A DNA stretch of 64,000 nucleotides from Streptomyces sp. CA-210063 (GTDB lineage Bacteria; Actinomycetota; Actinomycetes; Streptomycetales; Streptomycetaceae): NCBI RefSeq assembly GCF_024612015.1, contig NZ_CP102512.1, forward strand, positions 7,130,001-7,194,000, given 5' to 3'. Numbering within the stretch: the stretch's first letter is position 1; each line of letters opens with the position of its first letter. The position numbers and the translations under genes are program-made. Below the pieces are notes generated by a model. It was not told where the DNA came from. It did not search any database and worked only from the letters and a program-made list of their open reading frames with translations. Shown in pieces: positions 55,454 through 64,000 of the stretch.

Positions 55454-55459
55454 GACCGG

Positions 55460-58400
55460 GTGACTCAGCTCGCGTATCTCCGGTATCCGCATCTGTACGG
55501 CGACTTGATCGCCTTCACCGCCGAGGACGACGTGTGGGTCGCGCCTCTCGACGGCGGCCGCGCCTGGCGGGTCAGCGCGGACAACGTGCCCGTGAACCAT
55601 CCGCGTATCTCCCCGGACGGCACCACCGTTGCGTGGACCTCCACGCGGGACGGCGCGCCCGAGGTCCACGTCGCGCCCATCGACGGCGGTCCTGCCAAAC
55701 GCCTCACCTACTGGGGCAGTTGGCGGACCCAGGTGCGCGGCTGGACCCCCGACGGCCAGGTCCTCGCGCTCAGCACGCACGGCCAGGCCAGCCTCCGGCG
55801 CAGCTGGGCCCGGGCGGTCCCGCTCGACGGCGGCCCGGCCACCACCCTCCCGTACGGGCCGGTCGGCGATGTCGCCCACGGCCCCGCCACCGTGCTGCTG
55901 TCCGCGCCGATGGGCCGCGAGGCCGCCTGGTGGAAGCGGTACCGGGGCGGCACGGCGGGCAAGCTGTGGATCGACCGGGCCGACGAGAGCGGGGAAGGCG
56001 CCGGGGAATTCGTCCGGCTGCACACCGACTTGGACGGGAACCTCGAGTATCCGCTGTGGGTCGGCGACCGGATCGCGTTCCTGTCCGACCACGAGGGGGT
56101 CGGGGCGCTGTACTCCTCCCTCGCTGACGGATCGGACTTGCGGCGGCACACTCCTGTCGACGGCTTCTACGCCCGGCACGCGGCCACCGACGGCACGCGG
56201 GTCGTGTACTCCTCCGTCGGTGAACTGTGGCTGCTCGACGACCTGGACGGGGCCGAGCCGCGCAGGCTCGACATCCGGCTGGGCGGGCAGCGCGTCGACC
56301 TCCAGCCCTTCCCGGTGAACGCCTCCCGCTGGTTCGGCTCCGCCTCGCCCGACCACACCGCCCGGGGCAGCGCGGTCTCCGTGCGCGGGTCCGTCCACTG
56401 GATCACCCACCGCTCCGGCCCCGCCAGGGCGCTCGCCGCCGAACACGGCGTACGGGCCCGGCTGCCGCGCACCTTCCGGGTGGAGGGCGAGGAGTGGGTG
56501 GTGTGGGTGACGGACGCCGAGGGCGACGACGCACTGGAGTTCGCCCCGTCGACCGGCGTCGGCCCCGGGGCGACCCCGCGCCGGCTCGCCGCCGGGCAGC
56601 TGGGCCGTGTCCTCGGGCTCGCCGTGGCACCCGACGGCAGCCGGGTCGCGATCGCCACGCACGACGGCCGGGTGCTGCTCGTCGAGCGGGAGACGGGAGA
56701 GGTCCGCGAGGTGGACCGCAGCGAGGACGGCGAGGTGACCGGGCTCGTCTTCTCGCCCGACTCGGCGTGGCTCGCCTGGTCGCACCCCGGCCCGGGCTCC
56801 CTGCGCCAGCTCAAGCTCGCCAACTCCGCCGACCTGTCCGTCACCGAGGCGACCCCGCTCCGCTTCCAGGACTCCTCACCGGCGTTCACGCTCGACGGCA
56901 AGCACCTCGCCTTCCTCTCCGCGCGCGCCTTCGACCCGGTCTACGACGAACACGTCTTCGACCTTCACTTCGTCAGCGGCGCCCGCCCGCACCTCATCAC
57001 GCTCGCCGCGACCACGCCGTCCCCGTTCGGGCCGCAGCGCCACGGCCGGCCGTTCGAGGCGCCCGACAAGGACGAGACCCCGGACAGCGAGGGCGCCCCC
57101 GCCACCCGTATCGACCTCGAAGGGCTCGCCGACCGGATCGTCCCCTTCCCGGTCGAGGCCGCCCGCTACTCGACGCTCCGCGCCGCCAAGGACGGCGTGC
57201 TGTGGCTGCGCCACCCGGTCACCGGCGTCCTCGGCCACTCCCGGGCCACGCCCGACGATCCGGACCCGAAGACCTCCCTGGAGCGGTACGACCTCGCCCA
57301 GCGGCGCCTCGAATACCTCGCCTCCGACGCCGACCACTACGCCGTCAGCGGCGACGGCAAGCGCGTCCTGCTCTGGACCGACGGCAAGCTCAAGGTCGTC
57401 CCCAGTGACCGGCGCGCCTCGAACGACGACGAGAGCGACACCAACATCACCGTCGACCTCTCGCTCGTACGGCAGACCGTCGACCCGGCCGCCGAGTGGC
57501 GCCAGATGTACGACGAGACCGGCCGCCTCATGCGGGACAACTTCTGGCGCCCGGACCTGGGCGGAGTGGACTGGGACGGCGTCCTGGACCGGTACCGCCC
57601 GGTCCTCGACCGACTCGCCACGCACGACGACCTGGTGGACCTCCTCTGGGAAGTACAGGGCGAGCTGGGCACCTCCCACGCGTACGTCACCCCGCGCGGC
57701 CGGGGCGGCTTCGGCGACCGGCGGCAGGGGCTGCTCGGGGCGGACATCTCCCGGCACGAGGACGGCCCGCAGGGATCGGCACTGTGGCGGATCGACCGGG
57801 TGCTGCCGTCCGAGACCTCCGACCCGGACGCGCATGCGCCGCTCGCCGCGCCCGGCGTGGCCGTGCGGGCCGGGGACGCGATCATCGCCGTGGGCGGGCA
57901 GCCGGTCGATCCGGTGGCCGGGCCCGGGCCGCTGCTCGTCGGTACGGCGGGCAAGGCGGTCGAGCTGACCGTCCTGCCGTCCGGCGGCGGGGACGTCCGC
58001 CACGCCGTCGTGGTGCCCATCTCCGACGAGGAGCCCCTGCGGTACCACGCGTGGGTGGCGGACCGGCGGGCCTACGTCCACGAGAAGTCCGGCGGCCGGC
58101 TCGGGTACCTCCATGTGCCCGACATGGTCGGCTCCGGCTGGGCGCAGCTCCACCGCGACCTCCGCATCGAGGTCGCCCGGGAGGGGCTCGTCGTGGACGT
58201 CCGGGAGAACCGGGGCGGCCACACGTCGCAGCTCGTCGTGGAGAAGCTCGCGCGGCGGATCGTCGGCTGGGACCTGCCGCGCGGGATGCGGCCGTCCAGC
58301 TATCCCGACGACGCGCCCCGGGGGCCCGTCGTCGCCGTCGCCAACGAGTTCTCCGGGTCCGACGGGGACATCGTCAACGCGGCGATCAAGGCGTTGGGGA

Positions 58401-58687
58401 TCGGGCCGGTGGTCGGTACGCGGACGTGGGGAGGCGTCGTCGGGATCGACAGCCGGTACCGGCTGGTCGACGGGACGCGGGTGACGCAGCCGAAGTACGC
58501 CTTCTGGCTGGAGGGGTACGGGTGGGGGGTCGAGAACCACGGGGTCGATCCGGATGTGGAGGTCGTCCAGACGCCGCAGGACTATGCGGCCGGCCGGGAT
58601 CCTCAGCTGGACGAGGCGATCCGGATCGCGCTGGCGGGGCTTGAGGAAACCCCGGCGAAGGCGGCACCGGCGCTGCCGGGGGCGTAG
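55460..58687 (+). CDS. Tricorn-type S41 family peptidase
   Basis: This 1075-residue protein has the tricorn layout. Two beta-propellers fill residues 1-650, with WD-like repeats such as HPRISPDGTTVAWTSTRDGAPEVH and GLVFSPDSAWLAWSHP. A helical segment, a PDZ domain (AIIAVGGQPVDPVAGPGPLL) and an S41 catalytic core follow, with GRLGYLHVPDMVGSGW, VVDVRENRGGHTSQLV and the nucleophile Ser near 965 in NEFSGSDGDIVN. Tricorn proteases degrade oligopeptides downstream of the proteasome. No signal peptide is seen, so it is cytoplasmic. Confidence 0.93.
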   Translation: MTQLAYLRYPHLYGDLIAFTAEDDVWVAPLDGGRAWRVSADNVPVNHPRISPDGTTVAWTSTRDGAPEVHVAPIDGGPAKRLTYWGSWRTQVRGWTPDGQVLALSTHGQASLRRSWARAVPLDGGPATTLPYGPVGDVAHGPATVLLSAPMGREAAWWKRYRGGTAGKLWIDRADESGEGAGEFVRLHTDLDGNLEYPLWVGDRIAFLSDHEGVGALYSSLADGSDLRRHTPVDGFYARHAATDGTRVVYSSVGELWLLDDLDGAEPRRLDIRLGGQRVDLQPFPVNASRWFGSASPDHTARGSAVSVRGSVHWITHRSGPARALAAEHGVRARLPRTFRVEGEEWVVWVTDAEGDDALEFAPSTGVGPGATPRRLAAGQLGRVLGLAVAPDGSRVAIATHDGRVLLVERETGEVREVDRSEDGEVTGLVFSPDSAWLAWSHPGPGSLRQLKLANSADLSVTEATPLRFQDSSPAFTLDGKHLAFLSARAFDPVYDEHVFDLHFVSGARPHLITLAATTPSPFGPQRHGRPFEAPDKDETPDSEGAPATRIDLEGLADRIVPFPVEAARYSTLRAAKDGVLWLRHPVTGVLGHSRATPDDPDPKTSLERYDLAQRRLEYLASDADHYAVSGDGKRVLLWTDGKLKVVPSDRRASNDDESDTNITVDLSLVRQTVDPAAEWRQMYDETGRLMRDNFWRPDLGGVDWDGVLDRYRPVLDRLATHDDLVDLLWEVQGELGTSHAYVTPRGRGGFGDRRQGLLGADISRHEDGPQGSALWRIDRVLPSETSDPDAHAPLAAPGVAVRAGDAIIAVGGQPVDPVAGPGPLLVGTAGKAVELTVLPSGGGDVRHAVVVPISDEEPLRYHAWVADRRAYVHEKSGGRLGYLHVPDMVGSGWAQLHRDLRIEVAREGLVVDVRENRGGHTSQLVVEKLARRIVGWDLPRGMRPSSYPDDAPRGPVVAVANEFSGSDGDIVNAAIKALGIGPVVGTRTWGGVVGIDSRYRLVDGTRVTQPKYAFWLEGYGWGVENHGVDPDVEVVQTPQDYAAGRDPQLDEAIRIALAGLEETPAKAAPALPGA

Positions 58688-58734
58688 GCGCGGGGGAGCT
58701 CGGGGGTGCCTGTGCGTTGGCGGGTGCGGGTGGG

Positions 58735-58850
58735 GGGTGGTTGCTCGCGCCCCTGAAAAGCAGGGGCTGCGCCCCTTGCTTTCGGCCCGCAGGGGCCGTG
58801 TCTTTTAAGGGGCGCGGGGAACTGCGCGACCAGCCCCCACCCACCCGCAG
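58735..58850. repeat. Palindromic repeat family, long hairpin form A
   Basis: Outer arms ggttgctcgcgc...cccctg and ggggcgcggggaactgcgc-gaccagcccc enclose an inner unit with gcaggggctgcgcccc and gcccgcaggggccgtgtct. The left arm has lost part of the agttccccgcg core. The inner unit is the same as in the copy at 62.7 kb but in the opposite orientation. Confidence 0.85.
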
Positions 58851-58978
58851 ACAACCGACTGCCGAGCGGGGTAGAAGGGGCGGCAGCCCCTGGGGACGGG
58901 AATGGGTAAGGGCGGCGGGGGCGCAATCCCCTCGATACGATGCCCCGGTAGGTGATCACCGGTGGCTGGGAGGCACGT

Positions 58979-59332
58979 ATGGCTGGGGAGCCGCAGGACG
59001 ACTGTCTGTTCTGCAAGATCGCGGCGGGACACGTACCGGCGACAATCGTGAGGGAGACCCAGACGACCGTCGCGTTCAGGGACATCAACCCACAGGCGCC
59101 GACGCACGTCCTGATCATCCCGAAGGCGCACTACGCGGACGCCGCGACCCTCGCCGCCGCCGCCCCGGAACTCGCCGCGGACGTCCTCCGCGAGACGCAG
59201 GCAGTCGCCGACGAGGACAAACTGGAGAGCTACCGGATCGTCTTCAACACCGGCACCGGCGCCGGCCAGACCGTGTTCCACGCGCACGCCCACGTCGTCG
59301 GCGGTCGCGGCATGCAGTGGCCCCCCGGGTAA
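58979..59332 (+). CDS. HIT family nucleotide-binding protein
   Basis: This 117-residue HINT-like protein has CLFCKIAAG at the start, THVLIIPKAHYADAA in the middle, and the catalytic histidine triad VFHAHAHVVGG near the end. HINT proteins hydrolyse AMP-lysine-type adducts. The ATG at 58979 has a tgggagg ribosome-binding site. It lies 7 bp before RNase Z. Confidence 0.95.
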   Translation: MAGEPQDDCLFCKIAAGHVPATIVRETQTTVAFRDINPQAPTHVLIIPKAHYADAATLAAAAPELAADVLRETQAVADEDKLESYRIVFNTGTGAGQTVFHAHAHVVGGRGMQWPPG

Positions 59333-59338
59333 CGAGTC

Positions 59339-60247
59339 GTGTCCGTACGTGAATTGGTGGTCCTCGGCACCGCCAGCCAGGTCCCGACCCGGCACCGCAA
59401 CCACAACGGCTATCTGCTGCGCTGGGACGCGGAGGGGCTGCTCTTCGACCCGGGCGAGGGCACCCAGCGGCAGATGCTGCGCGCCGGGGTCGCGGCGCAC
59501 GACCTGAACCGCATATGCGTCACCCACTTCCACGGGGATCACTCGCTGGGGCTCGCAGGCGTCATCCAGCGGATCAATCTGGACCGTGTGCCCCATGACG
59601 TCACCGCCCACTACCCGCGCTCCGGGCAGCGGTTCTTCGACCGGCTGCGGTACGCCACCGCGTACCGGGAGACGGTCCGGATCATCGAGAACCCGGTCGA
59701 AGGGGAGGGCGGGGCACTGGCCCTCACCCCCTCGTACACGCTGGAGGCGCGCAAGCTCTCGCACCCCGTCGAGTCGTACGGGTACCGGCTCGTCGAGCCC
59801 GACGGGCGCCGCATGCTGCCCGAGCGGCTCGCCGAACGCGGGATCAAGGGGCCGGACATCGGGCGGATCCAGCGGGAGGGCGCGATCGGCGGGGTCTCGC
59901 TCGACGAGGTGAGCGAACTGAGGCGCGGCCAGCGGTTCGCGTTCGTCATGGACACACGCTTGTGCGACGGGGTCTACGCCCTCGCCGACGCGGCCGACAT
60001 GCTTGTCATCGAGTCCACCTTCCTGAACGAGGACATCGAACTCGCCGTCGACCACGGGCATCTGACGGCCGGTCAGGCCGCCTCTGTCGCCCGCGACTGC
60101 GGGGTACGGCATCTCGTCCTCACCCACTTCAGCCAGCGCTACTCCGAGCCCGAGGAGTTCGAACGGCAGGCGCGGGCCGCCGGGTTCGAGGGGGAGCTGA
60201 CCGTGGCCCACGACCTGCTGAGGGTGGCGCTTCCGAAACGGCGGTAG
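59339..60247 (+). CDS. rnz: Ribonuclease Z-like MBL-fold nuclease
   Basis: This 302-residue beta-lactamase-fold nuclease has [22 protein letters not shown], the metal-binding [33 protein letters not shown] and [18 protein letters not shown]. tRNase Z removes 3' trailers from pre-tRNAs. That is relevant here because both tRNA-Ala genes lack an encoded CCA. The flexible arm of typical RNase Z is short. It starts with GTG shortly after the HIT gene. Confidence 0.92.
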   Translation: MSVRELVVLGTASQVPTRHRNHNGYLLRWDAEGLLFDPGEGTQRQMLRAGVAAHDLNRICVTHFHGDHSLGLAGVIQRINLDRVPHDVTAHYPRSGQRFFDRLRYATAYRETVRIIENPVEGEGGALALTPSYTLEARKLSHPVESYGYRLVEPDGRRMLPERLAERGIKGPDIGRIQREGAIGGVSLDEVSELRRGQRFAFVMDTRLCDGVYALADAADMLVIESTFLNEDIELAVDHGHLTAGQAASVARDCGVRHLVLTHFSQRYSEPEEFERQARAAGFEGELTVAHDLLRVALPKRR

Positions 60248-60255
60248 CGCAGCCG

Positions 60256-60261
60256 TACGAT
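60256..60261 (+). promoter_or_regulatory. -10-like TACGAT, start codon 7 nt downstream
   Basis: TACGAT ends 7 nt before the ATG at 60268 and no ribosome-binding site is visible, so the deaminase mRNA may be leaderless. Confidence 0.45.
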
Positions 60262-60267
60262 GCTTTG

Positions 60268-61260
60268 ATGTCCCTCCCCAAAGCTGAACTGCACCTGCAC
60301 ATCGAAGGAACCCTGGAGCCGGAGCTGGCCTTCGCGCTGGCCGCCCGGAACGGGGTCGCGTTGCCGTACGCGGACACGGACGAGCTCCGCAAGGCGTACG
60401 AGTTCGAGGACCTGCAGTCCTTTCTGAACCTGTACTACGAGCTGATGGCCGTCCTCCGCACCGAGGAGGACTTCGCGGACCTCGCCGACGCCTATCTCGC
60501 CCGCGCCGCCGCCCAGGGCGTACGACACGCGGAGATCTTCTTCGACCCGCAGGCCCATATCGCGCGGGGCGTGGCGATGGGGACGGTCGTCGAGGGGCTG
60601 TGGCGGGCGCTGGGGAGGAGCGAGGAGACGCACGGGGTGTCCACCCAGCTGATCCTCTGCTTCCTGCGGGACGAGTCCGCCGCGTCGGCCCTCGACACCC
60701 TGGAGGCCGCGAAGCCGTATCTCGACCGGATCGTCGGGATCGGGCTGGACTCCGCCGAGGTCGGGCATCCGCCGGTCAAGTTCCGTGAGGTGTACGAGGC
60801 GGCCGCCGCGCTCGGGCTGCGGCGCGTGGCGCACGCGGGGGAGGAGGGGCCGCCGGAGTACATCACCGAGGCCCTCGACGTCCTCGGCGTCGAGCGCGTC
60901 GACCACGGGCTCCGGTGCATGGAGGACCCGGCCCTCGTCGAGCGGCTGGTGCGCGAGCGCGTCCCGCTGACGCTGTGCCCGCTGTCGAACGTCCGGCTGC
61001 GGACCGTCGACACCCTCGCCGACCATCCCCTGCCCGCCATGCTCGACGCGGGCCTGCTCTGCACGGTCAACTCCGACGACCCCGCGTACTTCGGCGGGTA
61101 CGCCGGTGACAACTTCGACGCCGTGCGGCGGACGCTTGGCCTGAGCGAGGACCGGCTGCGCGAGCTGGCCCGCAACTCCTTCACGGCCTCCTTCCTGGAG
61201 CACGACGAGGAGCGGCGGGCCCGGTATCTCGCCGAGGTGGACGCGTACGAGTTCGGGTGA
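60268..61260 (+). CDS. Adenine deaminase, type 2-like (often annotated adenosine deaminase)
   Basis: This 330-residue metal-dependent amidohydrolase has the zinc motif ELHLHIEGTLEPELAFALAARN, plus VAHAGEEGPPEYITEALD, ERVDHGLRCM and the active-site VNSDDPAYFGGYAGDNF. The patterns HIEGTLEPEL, FFDPQAHIARGV, LDSAEVGHPPVKF and HAGEEGPPEYI match the adenine-deaminase branch (bacterial/fungal Aah1-like) better than classical adenosine deaminase, as far as I recall the families. It would convert adenine to hypoxanthine in purine salvage. Confidence 0.88.
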   Translation: MSLPKAELHLHIEGTLEPELAFALAARNGVALPYADTDELRKAYEFEDLQSFLNLYYELMAVLRTEEDFADLADAYLARAAAQGVRHAEIFFDPQAHIARGVAMGTVVEGLWRALGRSEETHGVSTQLILCFLRDESAASALDTLEAAKPYLDRIVGIGLDSAEVGHPPVKFREVYEAAAALGLRRVAHAGEEGPPEYITEALDVLGVERVDHGLRCMEDPALVERLVRERVPLTLCPLSNVRLRTVDTLADHPLPAMLDAGLLCTVNSDDPAYFGGYAGDNFDAVRRTLGLSEDRLRELARNSFTASFLEHDEERRARYLAEVDAYEFG

Positions 61261-61294
61261 CGGAACTTTTTTGAGGGGGGAGGGTCCTCAGGGC

Positions 61295-62512
61295 TCAGGC
61301 CGCCGGGCGGTACTGCGGTTGCTCGGGAGTCGCCCGGGCCTGGGCCTCGACCCGCTCCCGCTCCTGGTAGCGGGCGTGTTCCGTCGTGGGGGTCGTCGCG
61401 CGCAGGGCCACCCAGGTCATGGGGGCCGTGAGGAGGACAAGGCCCACGGCCAGGATCGCGCCCATCGTCGGGTAGCCGGCGTGGGCCGAGAGCAGACTGC
61501 CGACGAGGGGGCCGGCGGCCGTGCCGAGCGAGGACGCGGAGCCGATGAGGACCGCCCAGCGGCCGCGCGGGTCGAGGGACGCGGCGAGGCCGATGAGGTA
61601 CGACAGGACGACCGGGTAGAGCGTGTTCCAGGCGATCTCGCCCGTCGCGAAGGTCGGCAGGTCGGTCGCGGTGGCGCTGAGCGCGATACAGCCGGCGATG
61701 AGGGCGGTACCGGCGCCGATGGGGAGCGCGCGGCCGAAGCGCGCGCCCAGCGCACTCGCCCCGATCACCCCGAGCAGGCCCGCGCCGAGCGCCATCGCGA
61801 AGACCGCGCCGACGGTGACCTCGGTGAGCCCGGCCTGGGTGGTGCCGATACGGCCGCTGACGCCCCAGAGGGAGTTCTGGGCCAGGGACCACAGGAGGAG
61901 CGTGACGGCGAGGGTCAGGCCGTGGCGGGGGTGCGGGAGCGGGCCCCGTTCCCGGGCGACCCGGGCGGTGGCCGCCGGGGTGTCGAGCCCGGTGGTCGCC
62001 GGGAGGGTGAGCAGGGCCGTGAGGGCGAGGGCGGCGAGCGGGAGGCCGTGGCCGGGGCCCAGGTGGGGGATCGTCAGATACAGGGCGCCGGCCAGCGCCG
62101 AGACGCTCAACAGGCCCAGCGTCGAGGCCCGGTGCGGGTCGCGCTGCGCGGCGATGCCGGTCGCGGCCACGGCGGTCGCCGTACCGGAGCCGAAGCCGCC
62201 GAGGACCGCGCCCGCGACCACCGCGGGCAGGGCGGTGCTGAGCGCGGCGGTGCCGTAGCCGGCGGCGGCGAGCAGCAGGCCCGCGCGGGCGAGGCGGCGG
62301 GGGCCGACGCGTTCCACCTGGGCGGCGAGCGTGAAGCCCGCCGTGGCCGAACCCAGCAGCAGGGCACTGCCGATGGCGCCGGCCTCGGTGGTGGTGAGGG
62401 GGAGGGCCGCGTCGAGTCTGCCGACCGTGGTGGGCAGGAGGTACGCGGCGAGATACCCGGCCGTGAAAAGGGCGACGAGAGGCCAGGGCGGGGTGGTGGT
62501 GCGGGGGGACAC
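61295..62512 (-). CDS. MFS transporter
   Basis: This 405-residue transporter starts at the GTG at 62512 (agga, 6-nt spacer); the longer open frame runs into the repeat region. About twelve membrane helices are visible, for example LVALFTAGYLAAYLLPTTVG, AGAIGSALLLGSATAGFTLA, VGAVFAMALGAGLLGVIGAS and MGAILAVGLVLLTAPMTWVAL. The loop VERVGPRRLARAG fits the conserved MFS loop 2-3. The last 35 residues are charged and cytoplasmic. The substrate is unknown. Confidence 0.88.
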   Translation of the reverse strand: MSPRTTTPPWPLVALFTAGYLAAYLLPTTVGRLDAALPLTTTEAGAIGSALLLGSATAGFTLAAQVERVGPRRLARAGLLLAAAGYGTAALSTALPAVVAGAVLGGFGSGTATAVAATGIAAQRDPHRASTLGLLSVSALAGALYLTIPHLGPGHGLPLAALALTALLTLPATTGLDTPAATARVARERGPLPHPRHGLTLAVTLLLWSLAQNSLWGVSGRIGTTQAGLTEVTVGAVFAMALGAGLLGVIGASALGARFGRALPIGAGTALIAGCIALSATATDLPTFATGEIAWNTLYPVVLSYLIGLAASLDPRGRWAVLIGSASSLGTAAGPLVGSLLSAHAGYPTMGAILAVGLVLLTAPMTWVALRATTPTTEHARYQERERVEAQARATPEQPQYRPAA

Positions 62513-62903
62513 GGGCGTTCCTGGGCGTGCGAAGGTGCGGCTCAAAAAGGGGGATTGGGCGGCTGGCTGTCGACGGACAGGGACGCGCGGAGAATTTGTA
62601 TCAAGGAGGCGGGGAGGGGAAGAAACGCGGGGGGTGTGATCTGGGGCACGTTGCGTTTGGGGTGCGGCGGGCGGGGCAGACGCAGAGGCCGTTCGGAGGG
62701 GTCGGCCGCGGGTGGGTGGGGGCTGGTCGCGCAGTTCCCCACGCCCCTGAAAGACACGGCCCTGCGGGCCGAAAAGCACGGGGCGCAGCCCCTGCCTTTC
62801 AGGGGCGCGGGGAACTGCGCGACCAGCCACGACGGACCCGTACTCACCCGACAACCCCCGCCACCCGAGCTCTCACGCGCTCACGCGCTCACGCGCGGCA
62901 GCG
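62513..62903. other. Non-coding region with long repeat between MFS and PfkB genes
   Basis: This 391-bp stretch contains the long palindromic repeat at 62716-62830 and a small tandem run of ctcacgcg units at about 62873-62896. No gene is supported on either strand. Confidence 0.6.
62716..62830. repeat. Palindromic repeat family, long hairpin form B
   Basis: Arms ctggtcgcgcagttcccc-acgcccctgaaag and cctttcaggggcgcggggaa-ctgcgcgaccag are complementary apart from one mismatch pair and a length difference. They enclose acggccctgcgggccg and cggggcgcagcccctg. This is the inverse of the inner unit at 58.8 kb. Confidence 0.9.
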
Positions 62904-64000
62904 TCAGGCGGAGCGGCGGAAGCCGATCGTCGGCACGGCACGGCGCAGCGGCCAGGGGCTGACATGCTCCTTCGGGAGGAGGTCCTCCAGGAAGGCGTAC
63001 CGGCGCAGGGCCGTCGGGTCCTGGCCCTCCAGGGACTGCACCCGGCGCCACCACGCGGCGATCTCGGACCAGCCGGGGGCCGAGAGCGAACCGCCGAACT
63101 CCTGGACCGACAGCGCGGCGGTCAGACCCGCGAAGGCCAGCCGGTCCGCCAGCGGCCAGTCCGCCAGGGTGCCGGTGACGAAACCGGCGACGAACACATC
63201 ACCCGCGCCCGTGGGGTCCATGGCCTCCACGGCGATCGCCGGCACCTCCGCCGTCTCGCCGGTCCGGCCGTCCACGGCGTACGCGCCCTCCGCGCCCAGC
63301 GTCACCACGGCCACCGGGACGTGGTCGGTGAGGGCGCGGGCGGCGGCCCGGGGGCACTCGGACCGGGTGTACAGCATCGCCTCCTGGGCGTTGGGCAGGA
63401 ACGCCTCGCAGTGGGCGAGATCGGCGAGCCCCGCCAGGTCCCAGGCGCCGGTCTCGTCCCAGCCGACGTCCGCGAAGATCCGGGTGCCCCTGCTCGCGGC
63501 CTGGGCGATCCAGGGGGCACGTACGCCGGGCGTGAGGGAGGCGACGGCGGCGCGCGCGGGGGGCGGGCACTCCGGCGCGGACTCCTCCGGGGGCGCCTCG
63601 TGGCCGTGGGAGACCATCGTGCGCTCGCCCTCGTACGCCATGGAGACGGTGACCGGGGAGTGCCAGCCGGGGACCGTACGGGAGGTGGAGAGGTCGATGC
63701 CCTCGCCCTGTTCCAGGGCGTCCCAGCAGTACTCCCCGTAGTGGTCGTCGCCGAAGGCCGCCGCGAGGGAGGTCCTCAGGCCGAGGCGGGCCAGGGCTGT
63801 GGCCATGTTCGCGACACCTCCGGGGCTCGACCCCATTCCGCGTGCCCAGGACTCCGTTCCGCGCACCGGGGCGGAGTCGAGGCCGGTGAAGATGATGTCG
63901 AGGAAGACGGTGCCGGTCAGATACACGTCCCAGGGCGGGTCGGCCGGCGCTCTCAGGTCCCTCAGCGGGTCGACCTGGGGCCGGTGCGGTCGCTCTCCCT
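62904..64000 (-). CDS. PfkB family carbohydrate/nucleoside kinase (5' end beyond window)
   Basis: A ribokinase-fold protein is visible from VYLTGTVFLDIIFTGLD through GGVANMATALARLGLRTSLAAAFGDDHYG, to the ATP/anion-hole motif DPTGAGDVFVAGFVTG. An ATG-like start at 63926 would remove the first strand of the fold. The frame is open and protein-like upstream (DLRAPADPPWDVYLTG) to the right edge, so the true start lies outside. At least 365 residues are encoded. The sugar or nucleoside substrate is unknown. Confidence 0.88.
   Translation of the reverse strand, partial: GERPHRPQVDPLRDLRAPADPPWDVYLTGTVFLDIIFTGLDSAPVRGTESWARGMGSSPGGVANMATALARLGLRTSLAAAFGDDHYGEYCWDALEQGEGIDLSTSRTVPGWHSPVTVSMAYEGERTMVSHGHEAPPEESAPECPPPARAAVASLTPGVRAPWIAQAASRGTRIFADVGWDETGAWDLAGLADLAHCEAFLPNAQEAMLYTRSECPRAAARALTDHVPVAVVTLGAEGAYAVDGRTGETAEVPAIAVEAMDPTGAGDVFVAGFVTGTLADWPLADRLAFAGLTAALSVQEFGGSLSAPGWSEIAAWWRRVQSLEGQDPTALRRYAFLEDLLPKEHVSPWPLRRAVPTIGFRRSA

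Noticed and set aside
62542..62854. Frames reading through the palindromic repeat (e.g. VAQFPAPLKGRG-type peptides)
   Set aside because: The same peptide-like strings recur wherever the repeat occurs. They reflect the repeat DNA, not conserved protein.
61271..62962. 563-codon plus-strand frame opposite the MFS gene
   Set aside because: It is a Gly/Arg/Glu-rich shadow of the transporter that also runs through the palindromic repeat, so it is not a gene.

Overview
This is a GC-rich piece of a Streptomyces (or very close actinomycete) chromosome. Codon use has a strong G/C third position, GTG starts are common, and the core gene order is actinobacterial (rplU-rpmA-obg, nadD-rsfS-phosphatase, comEA-comEC-holA-rpsT-lepA, hemW-hrcA-dnaJ-rsmE). 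I see no phage, plasmid, CRISPR or biosynthetic cluster. The only mobile element is one decayed IS30-family copy.

Left part (1-16.6 kb): ribosomal L21/L27 and Obg GTPase; an IS30 insertion; a membrane CDP-glycerol-transferase-like enzyme on the minus strand; the proline genes proB and proA with a conserved unknown gene between them; two tandem paralogous membrane proteins; an M48 protease; two tiny membrane proteins; then nadD, a degenerate LytR/CpsA/Psr-like protein, rsfS and a histidine phosphatase.

Middle (16.6-34.4 kb): two identical tRNA-Ala(GGC) genes enclose two zinc-ribbon mini-genes and a broken glycosyltransferase. Next come a two-gene membrane redox operon (haem-type membrane protein plus NuoF-like flavoprotein), leuS behind a leucine-codon leader peptide and terminator, a DegV protein, comEA/comEC carrying hexanucleotide repeats, an arylamine N-acetyltransferase, holA and rpsT.

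Right part (34.5-64 kb): lepA; an acyl-CoA ligase with a palindromic operator candidate; a signalling island (stand-alone receiver, 1379-residue poly-HAMP hybrid kinase resembling fungal Nik1 kinases, and a divergent RsbW-like/GAF/SpoIIE phosphatase); hemW; a Uma2 protein overlapping a DUF3097 gene; a metallo-hydrolase; hrcA-dnaJ under a CIRCE element; a nitronate-monooxygenase-like enzyme; rsmE; a VOC protein; a lipoprotein; a tricorn-like S41 peptidase; a HIT protein; RNase Z; a type-2-like adenine deaminase; an MFS transporter; and a PfkB kinase running off the right edge.

Two themes cut across the window. A family of GC-rich palindromic repeats (core ggggcgcggggaactgcgc) occurs in at least six intergenic places, in half, short-hairpin and long-hairpin forms. 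Many genes also have a -10-like hexamer only 6-7 nt before the start codon, which suggests leaderless mRNAs. No wholly new system is proven. The strongest leads are the leuS leader, the redox operon, the poly-HAMP signalling island and the repeat family.
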